Shown: positions 1 through 11,967, numbered from the stretch's first letter. The stretch: DNA of 64,000 nucleotides from Daldinia sp. FL1419 (GCA_025201765.1 MU623347.1:248001-312000); one strand, 5' to 3'. Translations and numbers: made by a program. The notes: generated from the sequence alone by a model not told the origin.

Positions 1-686
1 TTTCCTCTGATTTAATTGCCTTTCCGACTTGGTCTCGTATCTGAATTTTGGTTTCTTCTTCTTGGGCGGCCTGACTTTCTCCTTGCTTCCTGGGGGAGCA
101 TGTTCCGAGTCTCGTTTTTCCGTCTCTTGATCATCCTCGCTCGACTCTTCCTCTGGCTTAGAGCTCGATAATCCATCCTTAGATACGTTGACCGACTCTA
201 TTGTGACCGTAGTGTAACGCTCTTCGTCGATGTATTCTTCCTCGTGATCAACGGGTTCCAGCGCAGGCGTATCCTGGAATCCTCCCCATTCGTCCGCCTC
301 GTCATCCGAAGCCTCTCCTCCACCCACGTAGCCCGCCTCTTGTGCTTGCTTCAGTATAGCATTAACGTTTTGTACGTGCTCTTCGACTTCTCTCTTCCGG
401 TCTTCGCGTAACTATAAAGCGGGTTGTATTAGTGAAGCTAGTAGCGTTGGTTTTCTTATTCAGTTCAGCATACCTGCTTTCTAAGCTCAATCTTTTCCTG
501 CCTAGCCCTCTGAGCGGCCTGTTCCTGCGCATTTTTTATTCTTTGCAATTTGCGCTTATGGAAACCGGTCAAGTAATCGGCGCGAGCATCGTTATCGAAC
601 TTGATCTCTTCGATCGAATGCTGAGCTTTGCGTTTCTTGGGTGGCGGTACAAGCAGGCCCTTCTTCGGTCGAGGGCGCGCAAACAT
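1..686 (-). CDS. RRP17: Ribosomal RNA-processing protein 17 (nucleolar 60S biogenesis factor), C-terminus cut by window edge
   Basis: Two exons are seen, 474-686 and 1-411, with an intron at 412-473 (GTATGC donor, TATAG acceptor). The 208 residues in the window start at the first ATG and begin with a basic Pro/Lys stretch. Residues 30-46 read FDNDARADYLTGFHKRK, the signature of the Rrp17/Nol12 family, followed by a charged helix, an acidic linker and a lysine block. KFRYETKSER at about 193-202 is the family's usual C-terminal box, so only a few residues should be missing. Yeast Rrp17 is a nucleolar 5'-3' exonuclease that trims pre-rRNA and accompanies pre-60S particles. The gene is head to head with BIG1. 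Family assignment is firm; function is by homology. Confidence 0.88.
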
Positions 687-1141
687 TATCTTCAGGTCGC
701 AAACGGGAGAATATGATATGGGCTAGGAGTAAAAATAATAGAGATTTCGGTACCAGCTTAAAGCAAAGACCGGCCAAAAATACAAGAAATATCGAGGTGA
801 AAGTGTTAATTGCAGCTCGAAGCCACCGATAACAAATTTTAGTGGCTTGGACAATTGCGTCTAGTTCATTAATTTAGCATCTTCTGATTGGTCCCGCTTC
901 GCATATTTGGCGTCTGGCCTGCTAAGTTTCAGCGCATTTGGGGGACCCTGCAGAAGCCTACAGCCTCCAAATGACGCCGTAACTTGTACCCGGAGTTTGA
1001 TAAGCCGGAACATGCCGTGTTTCTAAACGGGTCAAACGTCAACTTCCAAAGAGCTACGCTTCCGTCCTCTGAGCTCAAGCCCCGTCTTACGTATTTCATC
1101 ATTCAACCAACAACTATTTTCCCAAGACGCCCGATATCACA
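687..1141. promoter_or_regulatory. Shared upstream region of RRP17 and BIG1
   Basis: This 455-bp gap separates two divergent start codons and must hold both promoters. No ORF or repeat is convincing, and I could not identify a specific factor site. Confidence 0.5.
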
Positions 1142-2119
1142 ATGCGTCTCTCACGAACTGCCGCAGCGCTGGTAGCGTGCAGCGCTTCTGCGCAAGCATT
1201 TTCAGACTCTTCCCCTATCGTTATGTTCTCAAGTGCTAGGTACGCAACACAACTATTATCACCCCTTCGCCTCGCATAGACAACGTAACTAATCGCGTAT
1301 AACAAACCAGCCTGGATGTTCCAGCCGACGGGAAACTAATACAATCGAATTCCGAAGCCTTCGCGACTCTCCAACAGCTCCTCAAAGGTTGCCCGACCGA
1401 CCGATATCTCATCGTCTCGCAGCCGAATCTAAATAGGGCCAAGCTAGTCGGTGATGCAGTTCCGAACCTCCTTCGCTACAATGACAAGGCACAGAGTCGC
1501 TACTCACTTCCGGAAGTGATTGGAGAGTTAAACACAGACGATGTAGTAGCATATGTGAAGAAGTCCTGCAAGGGAAAGACGGACTTGTACGTGGAGCAAC
1601 TCGAAATGACGCCCCTACCATCCGCCAACGACGCCCATACGTTAGGAGAAAATGGTAAATACGGTTATCGACCTTGCTACGGGGATAAGTTGCTGACGGG
1701 ATACAGATGATGAGCTTGGCATGGTGCTCGAGCAATTCGACAGAGAAGGCTCTTACACGGTCATCTACACGGGTACTCCGCGAAAGGAGATTCCCCGGAC
1801 CTATACGGCCTCGTTTCAAGATGGCATGCCCACAGAATTGAAGAGGGACGTCCAGTCCGCCCAAAAGAGGGCTATTAATAACTCTAATAACCTTCCTCTA
1901 TTTGAAAAGTACCAATACTTCTCGACAGGCCAGTCTTCGATTAACTCCTTGCGATAAGATTCCCCTGCTAACAAACATACAGGCATCTTCACGGCTCTCG
2001 TCGCTTTGGTCATCCTCCTATCGATTCTCTACGGCGGTATTGCCGCAGTCGCCAGCCTCGAAGTTCCATACGGCGCATTCGACAAGGAGATGGGTCCTGC
2101 CGCGCAAAAGAAGCAGTAG
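1142..2119 (+). CDS. BIG1: BIG1/VOA1-type ER membrane protein (V-ATPase assembly or beta-1,6-glucan)
   Basis: Four exons, 1142-1239, 1311-1654, 1707-1928 and 1983-2119, give 266 residues. The N-terminus is a signal peptide (MRLSRTAAALVACSASAQAF). A lumenal domain follows, then one C-terminal membrane span (IFTALVALVILLSILYGGIA), then SLEVPYGAFDKEMGPAAQKK, the conserved cytosolic tail of the fungal Big1 / Ac45-VOA1 family. Members act in the ER on V0-ATPase assembly and cell-wall glucan synthesis. The third intron (1929-1982) appears to start with GC (GCCAGT) and ends with a clear CTAAC branch site and ACAG; the junction STG/IFTAL fits the family. The gene is divergent from RRP17. Confidence 0.85.
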
Positions 2120-2591
2120 ACAGGAAACTTATTTGATAGAGTAGTAACTAGAAGAAGTCGAGTCGAAAGATGTATCAGGACCGCGTGTGGTCGGAGCAGT
2201 ATGTATGAATTACTATTGGGATATCGGAGTCCGGGTAACGGGTAGCATCATGGAAGAAGGTCGAAATAAAGACTGACTTCACCAAGCAAGCAAAGGCATG
2301 CATTAAAAAAAACATCATTTATCGAGACGTATGGAGACTGTTAGCAGTGTAGATATAAGTATATGCAACTAGAATTGACCGCGGCTTTTTTCCTTTTCCC
2401 TTTCACCTCGCCCCTTGATATTTTCTCCGCCGTGTCTGTGTAGTAAACCACGTACGTTTTATGACAGGTAGTTCTTTTTTTGCGCCTCAGCTTTAACTCC
2501 GGAACGCCTGCCCAAGTCTTGCGCTTTAGACGTCTAAATTGCAGATGGGTTCGCAATGCAGTTCTCGCCCGCCTCAAAGCCACTCTTCCGT
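2120..2591. other. Convergent 3' region between BIG1 and TRM112
   Basis: This stretch holds the 3' ends of two converging genes. Short ORFs here have no family resemblance. An A-run near 2305 and AT-rich segments may relate to polyadenylation. I see no gene. Confidence 0.5.
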
Positions 2592-3072
2592 TCAGACCAA
2601 GTGGCTCGGCAGGAGGAAGTTAGCGATGCCCTCGCGCACGGCATACTCGTGGCCGCAGTTGGCGCATACGAGCTTGCCCTCCACGATCTGAGTCTCCATA
2701 AGCAGGTTGTGCAGGTCCTTCATCTTCTTCTCGTCGCCTTGTAGCTCTTCCACTGACGGAGCCTGGGGCGGTAGGGCTGGGAAGCCAAGCTGGGCAATTT
2801 TTAGTTCTTGTATTCAACAGTACATCCTTCGTCGTGTTTGTTCAAAAGGATATGATATAGCTTTATAGAATAAGAAAATTACATACTTCTGTGGCTGTCG
2901 TAGACAGAGCCGTCCAATCGATGCGGGGCAGCAAATTGAGCAAAAGTTGAGCGTTCACCTCGATATCGTCCTGCACCAGCTCTGCATCTTTGGGATGAAG
3001 AGGATATGAATTTGAAGAGCTTTTGCACGCCTTGACCGCGCAGGTCAGGAAATTTAAACTAAGTACCTTCAT
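2592..3072 (-). CDS. TRM112: TRM112, activator subunit of tRNA, rRNA and eRF1 methyltransferases
   Basis: Two exons, 2887-3072 and 2592-2789, encode 127 residues (yeast Trm112 is 135). The intron has a GTATGT donor and CCCAG acceptor. The protein starts MKVLSLNFLTCAVKAC and ends REGIANFLLPSHLV, both close to the yeast ends. Two cysteine pairs, C11/C16 and C104/C107 (CANC), form the zinc site of this family. Trm112 is a small zinc-binding partner that stabilises several SAM-dependent methyltransferases (Trm9, Trm11, Mtq2, Bud23). The 3' end converges on BIG1. Identification is secure. Confidence 0.95.
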
Positions 3073-3319
3073 CTCGGCGTAGGGGAGTTGTGGTTATGAG
3101 ATTGATAAGAATTGTCTAAAATTTCTAAGGTTAAAGGCCTAGAAATTTTGGCTGGCGCAAATAAAATTTGACGGTTTTTTAATAAGTCACACGTGATGGA
3201 GACGACAACAATAACAACGAATACAATCACGATTAACCGCATTTAATAGATAAAAGACACCATCTCGGTCAGATATACCATATATTTAATTTTCGAAAGG
3301 AGTAAATAACCACAAAATT

Positions 3320-3863
3320 CTAAGCCATCGTCTTCTCGTAGGCAATGTCGTCCCGGTCGTTTCTCCTCTTTGATAGACGAAGGTAGAATGCGACAGCAGC
3401 GAGAATGACACCGAAAAGAAGAGCCTTTTGGAAAACCGACCATTCAGCAGAGAGAGCAGCAGTCTCGTCAACTACAGGCTTCTCCTGCTCGGTAGAATGA
3501 CCCGAGGCCCATTCGGATTCACCTTGATCACCTGGAACCGGATGGTAAACGCATCAGTAAGAAAACGACGGAGGCAGGCGGGACGAGTACGGTGGTTTGG
3601 GATTTGTGTGTTTATAGCTCAACGTGGATACCTTCAGGCGGCACCTCGAGCTCTCCGCTCTTGGCAATCTTAACAGTCTGCTCTGGCTTGTCGCCAGGCC
3701 TGGTCTTGACGTTCTCAATCTTCTTGACAACATCCATACCTTCCAACACCTCACCGAATACGACGTGTCGGCCATCCAACCACCTAATTTGCTGTTAGCA
3801 TATGCAATTCTATTATTCCCCCTTGGCACTGCTCATCTAACTGAGAAGACTTACGAAGTAATA

Positions 3864-3897
<34 letters not shown>

Positions 3898-4377
3898 CCT
3901 TGCCAGCGTTCGCCATGGAGAGAAGACCCTCCTTGGAGTGCTTTAGCTTGAAGTTCTCGTCGGGGAACTTCTCACCGTAGACTATAGAGGCGAGTAATTA
4001 GCACATCGTCTTGACCTTATTAAACAATTCACATTGTATCATAACTTACTCGACTTGCCACCAGTACCGTCACCCTTGGTGAAGTCACCTCCCTGGATCA
4101 TGAACTGCTTGATAACTCGGTGGAAAGTAGATCCCTCGTAACCGAAGCCCTTCTCGCCAGTAGCAAGAGCTCGGAAGTTCTCGGCAGTCTTGGGGACGGT
4201 CTTGCCGTAAAGACCCATAACAATTCGACCAAGAGGCTCATCGCCGTGTGTAATATCGAAGTAGACCTTGTGGGTAATCTTAGGTCCCTTGGTGGCGGCA
4301 GCCGTCTGCGAGAAGCAGATGACGCTTAAACCCACCAGCAGCAGAGCGCTGGCGAGAAGTCGGCGAAGGTTGAACAT
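3320..4377 (-). CDS. cypB: ER peptidyl-prolyl isomerase, cyclophilin B, with two possible C-termini
   Basis: The start is MFNLRRLL at 4377, since the longer open frame upstream has no ATG. Exons are 4050-4377, 3855-3981, 3632-3783 and 3320-3531, giving 272 residues. A hydrophobic signal (residues about 5-25) precedes a complete cyclophilin domain with FHRVIKQFMIQGGDFT, GSQFFITT and WLDGRHVVFGEV, which carry the catalytic and cyclosporin-contact residues. If the last intron (3532-3631, donor GTATCC) is spliced, the tail includes WSVFQ, a membrane span (ALLFGVILAAVAFYLRL) and a basic end. If it is retained, translation stops at 3612 after PPEGIHVEL, 208 residues, with an HDEL-like tail. The enzyme assists folding in the secretory pathway. 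It is head to head with uS13m. Confidence 0.93.
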
Positions 4378-4874
4378 AGTGAAAATAGATACTGCCAAGA
4401 CCAGTCAGGCAGATTAAAAGAAATCAATTGAAATGTGGTGATGGTAGATGCCCTTGGGGAAAAGTGGCACTATTTCAAGGAATAAGAAATAGGAAGAAGG
4501 ATTGTAAAGGACACAGAAGCTCAATTAATAAAAGGCGACGTTTCAGCGCTGGAGCTCGTTGCAACTTCTTAGACCCCTGAACGACCTAAACGGAAGTGAC
4601 CTAATAACAGCCTGCGGCGGGTGAATGCGGGGTCCACCAAGTGCACTAAAAATAATGGTTGCAAGCCTATCAGCTTATCTTGCAGCGTAACACGACTAGT
4701 TAGTTCAAAGATGTACTGCCAACATTTCTCAAAATTCGCGATTAGCTAATGATCAGTGCCGACGTTCTAAACTAATTATGCGCAATTGGTAGAAAGCCTC
4801 GTCCTGCTCGTCGCAAACTTGGAGGGGAATATTACGACAATATCTAGCAGAGGAACTTGCTAACTTGGCCCAAG
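4378..4874. promoter_or_regulatory. Shared upstream region of cypB and uS13m
   Basis: This is 497 bp between divergent starts. It must contain both promoters. No repeat, ORF or recognisable ER-stress element could be supported by eye. Confidence 0.45.
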
Positions 4875-5369
4875 ATGGTGAGCTCTCCAAAGTCAATTGT
4901 CCCTTTATTAGAATTATAACTGCTAATTAAAACCCAGGCGATCATAATGGGAGTCTACTTCCACGAGAAGAAACTCGTCAGGGTAAGCCTTGTCGACTTT
5001 ACCACACAAGCAGAAGCAACCCTAACAGCAAGGGACGTATAGAAAGCCCTCGAGAGTTTCTACGGTCTAGGCCCGCAGCTTTCCGCGCGCATCATGGCCA
5101 AATACACAATCCACCCTCTAGCCCGACTCGGCACAGTTTCTCCTAAGACAGTCACAGCCCTAACGGCCGAACTATCGACGATGACGATAGAAAACGACGC
5201 CAGGAGGATAGTCCAGGATAATATTAAACGATTGCGAGATATGGGTACGATTAGAGGACGAAGACACGCTATGGGTCTGCCGGTGCGTGGACAACGGACG
5301 AGGACACAGATCGAGACGGCCAAGAAACTCAATACCCTCGAGAGAGGAGGAACATACTCTAAGATTTAA
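4875..5369 (+). CDS. SWS2: Mitochondrial small-subunit ribosomal protein uS13m (S13, SWS2)
   Basis: The model has three exons: 4875-4877 (just the ATG), 4938-4982 and 5043-5369, giving 124 residues. The first intron begins directly after the start codon (GTGAGC) and ends AACCCAG. The joined start MAIIMGVYFHEKKLVRKALE matches the beginning of fungal uS13m. Later motifs are ESFYGLG, ELSTMTIENDARR, the S13 signature GRRHAMGLPVRGQRTRTQ and AKKLNTLERG. The protein sits in the head of the 37S mitoribosomal subunit and contacts the large subunit. If the tiny first exon were wrong, an internal Met five residues later would still give a nearly full protein. Confidence 0.93.
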
Positions 5370-5825
5370 ACAAAAGCTGTTATAGGAGATATATTACGTC
5401 GTATTCCGAGAATAAAAATGTGTCCTGGGATATTGGCTTCGTTAGAGACGCTAGAGAAAGGCATTATAGAGGTTTACGACATATTCCAGTCGTGCTTAGC
5501 CAGGAACTATTCCGACGCATAAATCTGGGGGCGTCGTTCCCTTGTACGTCTAAATGTAAATATTGAGATATTACATTTCGAGAAGATTAAGAATTACTTT
5601 GAGGAATCTCGCGTGCCGACCATTCTTAGTGCCTTGACTTGATATACTCGCTCAACGGCACCGTGATATTGAATTCTTACGAACAATACTCTTCTTAGCC
5701 CAGTTGTGAAGCTATTTCATATTGGCAGTTGCTATTATTAGTAGAGGGTAACCAACAAGGTAGTACGAATAAGGGCCACATCGGCTACTGAGACTTTATA
5801 TCCAAATCATACCCTCCTTTTCGTA
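5370..5825. other. Convergent 3' region between uS13m and the M19 dipeptidase
   Basis: 456 bp of AT-moderate sequence with no supported ORF, repeat or RNA gene. It holds the 3' ends of the two converging genes. Confidence 0.5.
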
Positions 5826-7407
5826 CTATGCTACTCGTTGATTAAATGTCTGCTCGAACAAGCTTGATAAATCATCTTCTAATACCGGCTCGCCCGCAGC
5901 TTGAAGTTGCGCGGCTACCTTCTCGGCGTCTCCCCAGACGCGCAATATATTGCCCCCTACGACCTTGCTAGCATCTTCGTCCGAAACTCCTCGGCGTAGC
6001 AATTCCGCAACGAGGTCCGGATACTTGGATACATCAGCCAGGCCCTCGGGTGTACTTGAGATACCGTCGAAGTCGCTTCCCAACCCAACATGGTCGTACC
6101 CTATCAAATCACCAATGTAGGCGATGTGACTAACCACTTGAGAAAGGGTGCTATTATCGGGGAAAAATTCGGGAACGCCATTCTCGGCACCCTTGTCAAT
6201 ACAGCTGATGAAATCAGGCGAAAAGTTGACTGTAAGAATTAGCACGTTGAATTACAGGTTTAGTAAGGGGGATACGTACCCATTACAATCGAGTTCTTCT
6301 CCTTCACGAGCTGGAGCACATCATCTGGGACGTTACGGGGGTGCGGGCAAATTGCGTACGCAGAGCTATGGCTGAATATAACAGGAGCTTTGCTTCCTGA
6401 CCATTCTTCGCTGCCGCCTAGAACATCTCTCATGGTGTCCGCGCTGACATGAGATAAATCGACAAGCATGCCGATACGATTCATCTCGTTGATGAGCTGC
6501 CTACCCTTGGGAGAGACGCCGTTCCATACCGGAGGAGCTTTTCGGAACGGGTTTTCCCAGAGAGCCGCATCGGCAAAAATGTTTCCGCAGTTATGCGTCA
6601 ACGTAGCATAGCGAACACCCAGATCATAGAAGCGTCGTAAGTTTGCGATAGAGTTACCAATTTGGTGGAGACCCTCAATACCCAAGGGCGAGATGAATTT
6701 GCCCTTCTTCCAGGCAGCTACCGCCGCTTTGGAGTCTACCGGGATCCCGGAGAACTCCTTCGAATAAGAATTTTGAAGCCGCGTCATAAGATCAATTTGC
6801 TGTAGGGTCAGTTGAACACCTGGTTACTGTTATTAGCTAGCTACCTTATACAAGCCGACGAGCTGGACTTGAGCACTGACTAGGGGCATAGTTCTCATCC
6901 GAGTAGTCCGTGCCATTCGCGGGGCAAGGAGTGAAGACGCTCCAAAAAGCACCTCCATTACGCCCTTCCCTCAACCTAGGTAGGTCGACGTGCATCGGAA
7001 GCCCGCCCTCCTCGAATGGCTTTGTGAAGTTTTCATTATAGATGTGATTATTGTACGAAGCACGGATGAATATAGCAAAGTCATTATGTCCGTCTGAAAG
7101 GGTATTAGTGATTTACACTTGATGGTTGAGCTGTGGAATTTGATCTACCTATTAAGGGGGTTTTCTTGAGAATCTTCTGAACCCTCTGTTCGATAGACTT
7201 TGGGCGGAAGTGAGAAGTAGCTCGCGAACAAGGGGAGCTCGGGTGGAGCAACGCGTATAAGATTAATCCGATGAAGAAGATCGAGGCGATATTCGCATTT
7301 GGCTTCTTTACGCGTGAAGCTCGAGAACGGAGGGGAGTCGCGCTCTCGAGGTCAGGAGTTTCTTTCTTCTCATGCATGTTGTGCATGTTGTGAAATGGAC
7401 TCTTCAT
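5826..7407 (-). CDS. Membrane-anchored metallodipeptidase, peptidase family M19 (renal dipeptidase type)
   Basis: Exons 7149-7407, 6881-7093, 6280-6819 and 5826-6229 give 471 residues, and all three introns are GT-AG. An N-terminal cytosolic tail and a membrane span (residues about 40-55, ASIFFIGLILYALL) predict a type II membrane protein. The catalytic domain shows DGHND at 87-91 (zinc ligands His89 and Asp91), the bridging Glu in SPLGIEGLH (Glu206), VDLSHVS, FSHSSAYAICPHPRN and DHVGLGSDFDG, all M19 hallmarks. Family members split dipeptides and some act in glutathione-conjugate processing. No biosynthetic genes lie nearby, so a general peptide or glutathione turnover role is more likely than a cluster role. 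Confidence 0.9.
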
Positions 7408-9204
7408 TGGTCCTGTTTACGCCCATGTGATGAAGATAAAAGATTGAAGGGTTAGAATGTCTTATCGAAGGCATGGTTAAGTTCAAGTGGTATTAGTCGG
7501 TTGGTTGATGCATACCTACTGTAGGTTAGGCGAGTAGGTAGCTTATTAAGCTACTTTCCGTATCTTTGGTTACCTATCATGTTAACTAATCGGAGCTACA
7601 CTAGTTATACGGTTGCGGCAGTTAGTTACAATTAGTTATTACTAGGTAACTATACAGTACAATACAAAACATAACATATTCAACATAATAGTATGCTTCT
7701 TCATACCCGTTGGTCATGTACATGCAGGTACCTAACGGGAATCCGGCAAGTAGCAATTTTGCGACACGATCGAGGTCATGGCGTAAACCTCTTCAACTCG
7801 CAACTCGGCACGGGGTTTAAACAGCTTAATAAGTTGTAAATCATGAGAACGATTTACACTTCTTGTTCCATCAGCTGGTTTATAATGTCTAGCATAATTC
7901 CATCATGCACCTAATCCTACTAATCCACCAATCCACTAATCAGCTAACTTTATGTATGTATGTATATATGTATGTCTCTGACCGCCTGGTGGATGCACTA
8001 TTTCCAAGTATCCAAGTATAGTTAATTACAGAGTACGAAGTTGTTAAATATATCGATCATCGAGAGGCCTCTTCCGACCTTGGTTGCTTACGGGACTCCG
8101 TAGGGCTCGACAGGGCCGATGCCCGAAAAGATCAGATGAAACGACTTGCTACAGGGTCGCTTTTACTTGCTTTAGGTACTTGCCTTTAGCGGCTTTAGCT
8201 AGCCCAATAAGGTACTTGTACAACGATCTAAGTCTTCTGGTAGCCTACTCTACTTCAGCCCACAACCAATCCACTTTTTAAATATCCACCTACCTAAGGC
8301 ACACAGCCCGTAACAACGTAGGATACGTAATGGCTTCTCTAAGGCAAAAAAGTGTATGTATCTCTTACCTACCTAACGCAGGCAAGTACGAGCAGCAGCA
8401 TACATTACATATCGTACCAGCATAGCATATATAGCAGCAACATATGTAGGTTAGTACCTAACCTAGGCAATAGCATAATAGCGCTCGCAGAAGGGGTGCA
8501 GAAGGTGCGAAGCAAACAGGTAATGCTGCAAACAAAAAGGAAGCACCCAAGCACCCAAGCACCCAAGCAACCCCCTGTTGTCCCAGAAAAGAAAAACCCC
8601 CTGGGGGGAGGGGAGGGGGGTCTGCAGGTCCAATCTCGGACCAATGATTTTTCAACCCTCATACACTTTTCGTGTCTAAGCTTCATCTAAAGTGCTTTAT
8701 TGGTGAGGAATTTGTTAAAAAGAGGCTGAGACAGAAATAGATGGAGCCATTCTACATTTCTGTCTTATCGCCCATTCATTCTTGTACCTACATTTCGCAT
8801 CTGATCTTGTTTCCAAAGGTTCCTTTTGTGGCACATCGAATACCAAATACCTACCAAATACCAAAGCAACGTAGGAGTTGAACATCCATAACTTCATCTA
8901 TTTTCTTCTCCTTCAGTTTTTCTTTCAGTAATTAGTGACACGACTTCCCGTTTTGTGATACCCTCCGCCGATATCCCGACATCTTTACTTTCTTCGCCAC
9001 CCCGGCCGTCTTTTAATTCCCTTTTTTCTGGTTCCCTTGTTACAATTTGGCTCGGGATCGCATAACCAGCCAACTCTTTCTTTTGCGCCTTATTACGCCT
9101 CTCGCATCCGAAGCTAGGCCCTGTCATCTCTCGATTCGAGTCAGCATTAAGGACACTGAATCGGTTACTATAAATCGGTGTTCCTGGAGGACTGCGTCAT
9201 CACC
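7408..9204. other. Long divergent intergenic region between M19 dipeptidase and RGD2
   Basis: About 1.8 kb without a supported gene. It contains several TAGGTA/TACCTA words (near 7508-7560, 7728, 8288, 8368 and 8446-8468), a CAAGCACC-type tandem repeat at about 8541-8570 and a G-rich block at about 8599-8621. The stretch 8700-9204 should be RGD2 promoter and leader. An open frame at 8352-8690 overlaps the repeats and looks like chance. Confidence 0.5.
8541..8570. repeat. Short tandem repeat, unit AAGCACCC
   Basis: Three to four copies of an 8-bp unit (AAGCACCC) are read directly, followed by a C-run and a G-rich block. Confidence 0.85.
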
Positions 9205-11967
9205 ATGCCGGGGTTCGCAGACTCTTTCTGGTCGACAGACTATGCCGCAGGTGAGCGCGAAAGCGAACTTATTCGACCAAATCCTTACACACAAATACTA
9301 ACCATCTCGAAGGTCTGGGTGTCTTGTTCACCAAGCTCCAACAAGGAGTTCAGGAGAACAAGCAAGTCCTGACGATTGCTCGCATGCGAGCTGAAGCCGA
9401 AGAGGTTTACGGTCAACGACTTGGAGAAATTGCGCCCGCGGCCGACAAGATTACGGGCGGTTTCTCCCGCGATGATGGCGCAAGTGTGCGAAAAGTACGG
9501 ACCGTGCCTTGTTCTAGATGTAGTACGGGATCATTTTAGCTAACAATGTGTTCCTTTATGTTTAGGCCTACGATGGCGTTCGAACCGAGATGGAAGATGC
9601 CGCCAAAAGCCATAAAAAGATCGCTCAGGGTATTCGAGATTTGGTTGTGAACCCGTTTGCGCGGTGGTGCGACGCCCACGAATCTCGCATTCAAGAATCC
9701 CAGGATGACTTGCAAACACGTATTAAAGCCCACGATCGTCAAGCCGAAGCGGTCAAAAAATTACGAAGCAACTACTTTAATAAGTGCCGACTGGTCGAGG
9801 ACCTCGAAGAGGAAAATAAGCTGGCTTTCCAAGACCCAGAAACGAGCCCTAAGCAGAATCAGAATATTCCCGAGATCAAGGTATCGCCTAACGAAAAAGA
9901 GGAAGAAGAAGATGACGTGGTATACGAGATTGGAGATGAGACGTACCAGACGGAGCAGGTCAAGAAGATCCTGGCTCATATGTTGAATACTATAAAAATG
10001 GGCGAAACTAAAGTACCCATCCTAGGAACCTATCTCAACACGTCGTCCGGTTCCGATATAGTTGAGTACATGCAACGGCATATGGGATCGACTAGCATCA
10101 GCTACGCCGAACGGATTGGACAAGATTTGGTGTCGAACGGCTTTCTTCGTCTTGTTGGTAACGTTGGAAATAACTTTGCAAACAGTTCCAAATTCTTCTA
10201 CCAGTGGCGACCAAAGGCATTCCAACTGGCAGGTGTTCCAGAGAAGAAGGCAACATTTGGAAGAACGTTTTCCTTGCCTGCAAACGGTGAAGCTGGATCC
10301 GATTCTCCCGTCGTGGGTGCCGTTAGTGAATACTTGTCGGGTTGGAATGTTCTTGGTAGCCAATACCCCAACGAAACCCCGCCGGAACGTCTGCGGCGTG
10401 AGGCTAGGGAGGCCGACGAGAAGTACAAGGCTGGTGTACGAAAGTTGGATGAGATGCGCTGCGATCTAGAGGAAGCTATCTTCGTACACCTAAGATTCAT
10501 GGAGCGTTGCGAGCTGGACAGGTTAAAGGCCATCAAGACGGTGATTCTCGATTTCTCGGGCACTATTGGAAATGTTATTCCAAGCTTACAGTCTACGGTG
10601 GATCGCATGGTCCTATATCAGGAGACGGTCCAGCCCATGGGTGACTTACGATATCTTTTGGAGAATTACAGGACAGGTCGCTTCGCACCCCGAGTTGTCA
10701 CGTATGAAAACTACTATAACAAGGTTGACGAGCAGACATTCGGCGTAGATCTGGAAGCTAGGGCCAGGGCAGATAAGAAGCGTGTGCCTATCATCATTAC
10801 AACCTTATTGACGTATCTGGATAACCACTACCCGGATCTCGAAGGAGACGAAGCGAGACGAGGCGTATGGCTTACGGACGTTCAACTCCCTCAAGTTCAT
10901 AAGTTACGAGCCAAGGTCAATAACGGCAAACCCTTTACTAGCGAGGCGCTCTCGGAATTTGACGTACCTACCGTTGCATACCTATTAAAGCTCTACCTTT
11001 TGGAGCTCCCAGGTATGTATTTTATGATTTAGATGGCAAACGAGGCAGGCTGACAAAGGATTCAGATTCGTTAGTATCCTCTCATGTATATGAGATCATC
11101 AGGACTATATACCAAACGCCGACGGCGGATGCTACCGATGAGGCACGCGTTGCTGTTCTACAGCAGACTCTCTCACAGTTACGACTCACGAATATCGCTA
11201 CACTTGACGCATGTATGAACCATTTTACGAGACTAATAGACTTAACGTCAGCAGACGAGCAATACGTACACGACCTTGCAACATCCCTAGCCCCTTGTAT
11301 CTTAAGGCCACGGGTTGAAACCTCGCTGACAATGGAGGAAAAACACGCATACCGCCTGGTCCGGGATTTGTTCGCACACAAAGACGCTATCTTTAGTGAA
11401 CTAAAGCGTATGTCAAGCCTCACCCATTCGGGGTCGGTTAACAACAATCGACCTCGAGCCATTAGTACAGACGAGAGCAATAGGAGAGCCCACATGGAAG
11501 AGAGGCAAAGAGCTTTGCTGGAGAAAGCAGGTCCGCGTGGACGTGCCACCAGTCCAGCACCAGGACCCCGTCACCGACGTGACAGGAGCACAGGCGGGCC
11601 CGAGACTCGATTCCCTATTGCTAGCCCGACATCGTCTAACGAGCGCCACCGGAGTAGCCTTGGCAGCCTTGGCACAGTGAAAAGATCGAGCCTCGAGGTG
11701 CCTGATGGAACAGGACAATCGCCGGCGGAAGTCAACGGGGCTTCTATTGCAGACTCCCCTAAGACAGCAGAACCCGAACAGATCGTCTCCAAGCGAGACA
11801 GCTTAAACCGAAGTAGCGCTAGGTTCGTTGGTGGTCGCCGAGTCACCACCTCCTCGACGACAGGGACCGGAAGCACGCCTTCTACCCCCGTTAGCAAGGC
11901 GACAGATAGCGGCACCCCCATCCACGACCGCGGCGTGCAGCTCGTCGACGCACCCATGGATGACTAG
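9205..11967 (+). CDS. RGD2: F-BAR, DEP and RhoGAP protein of the RGD2 type
   Basis: Five exons? No: four introns are not needed; the model is 9205-9250, 9313-9494, 9566-11012 and 11066-11967, giving 858 residues with all junctions in frame. An F-BAR/FCH region occupies roughly residues 1-190. A DEP domain lies at about 225-300 (IVEYMQRHMGSTSISYAERI, then VSNGFLRLVG). A RhoGAP fold lies at about 470-650 (VPIIITTLLTYLDNHYPDLE, VAYLLKLYLLELPD, SLAPCILRP). The last 200 residues are Ser/Pro/Arg-rich and disordered. This domain order is that of yeast Rgd2, which acts on Cdc42 and Rho5 at the membrane. The usual GIFR arginine finger reads GVWL here, and the usual LxELP arginine is also Leu. Confidence 0.87.

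Noticed and set aside
5826..7407. Dipeptidase as part of a gliotoxin-like biosynthetic cluster
   Set aside because: M19 enzymes occur in such clusters, but no NRPS, P450, methyltransferase or GST genes are nearby; neighbours are housekeeping.
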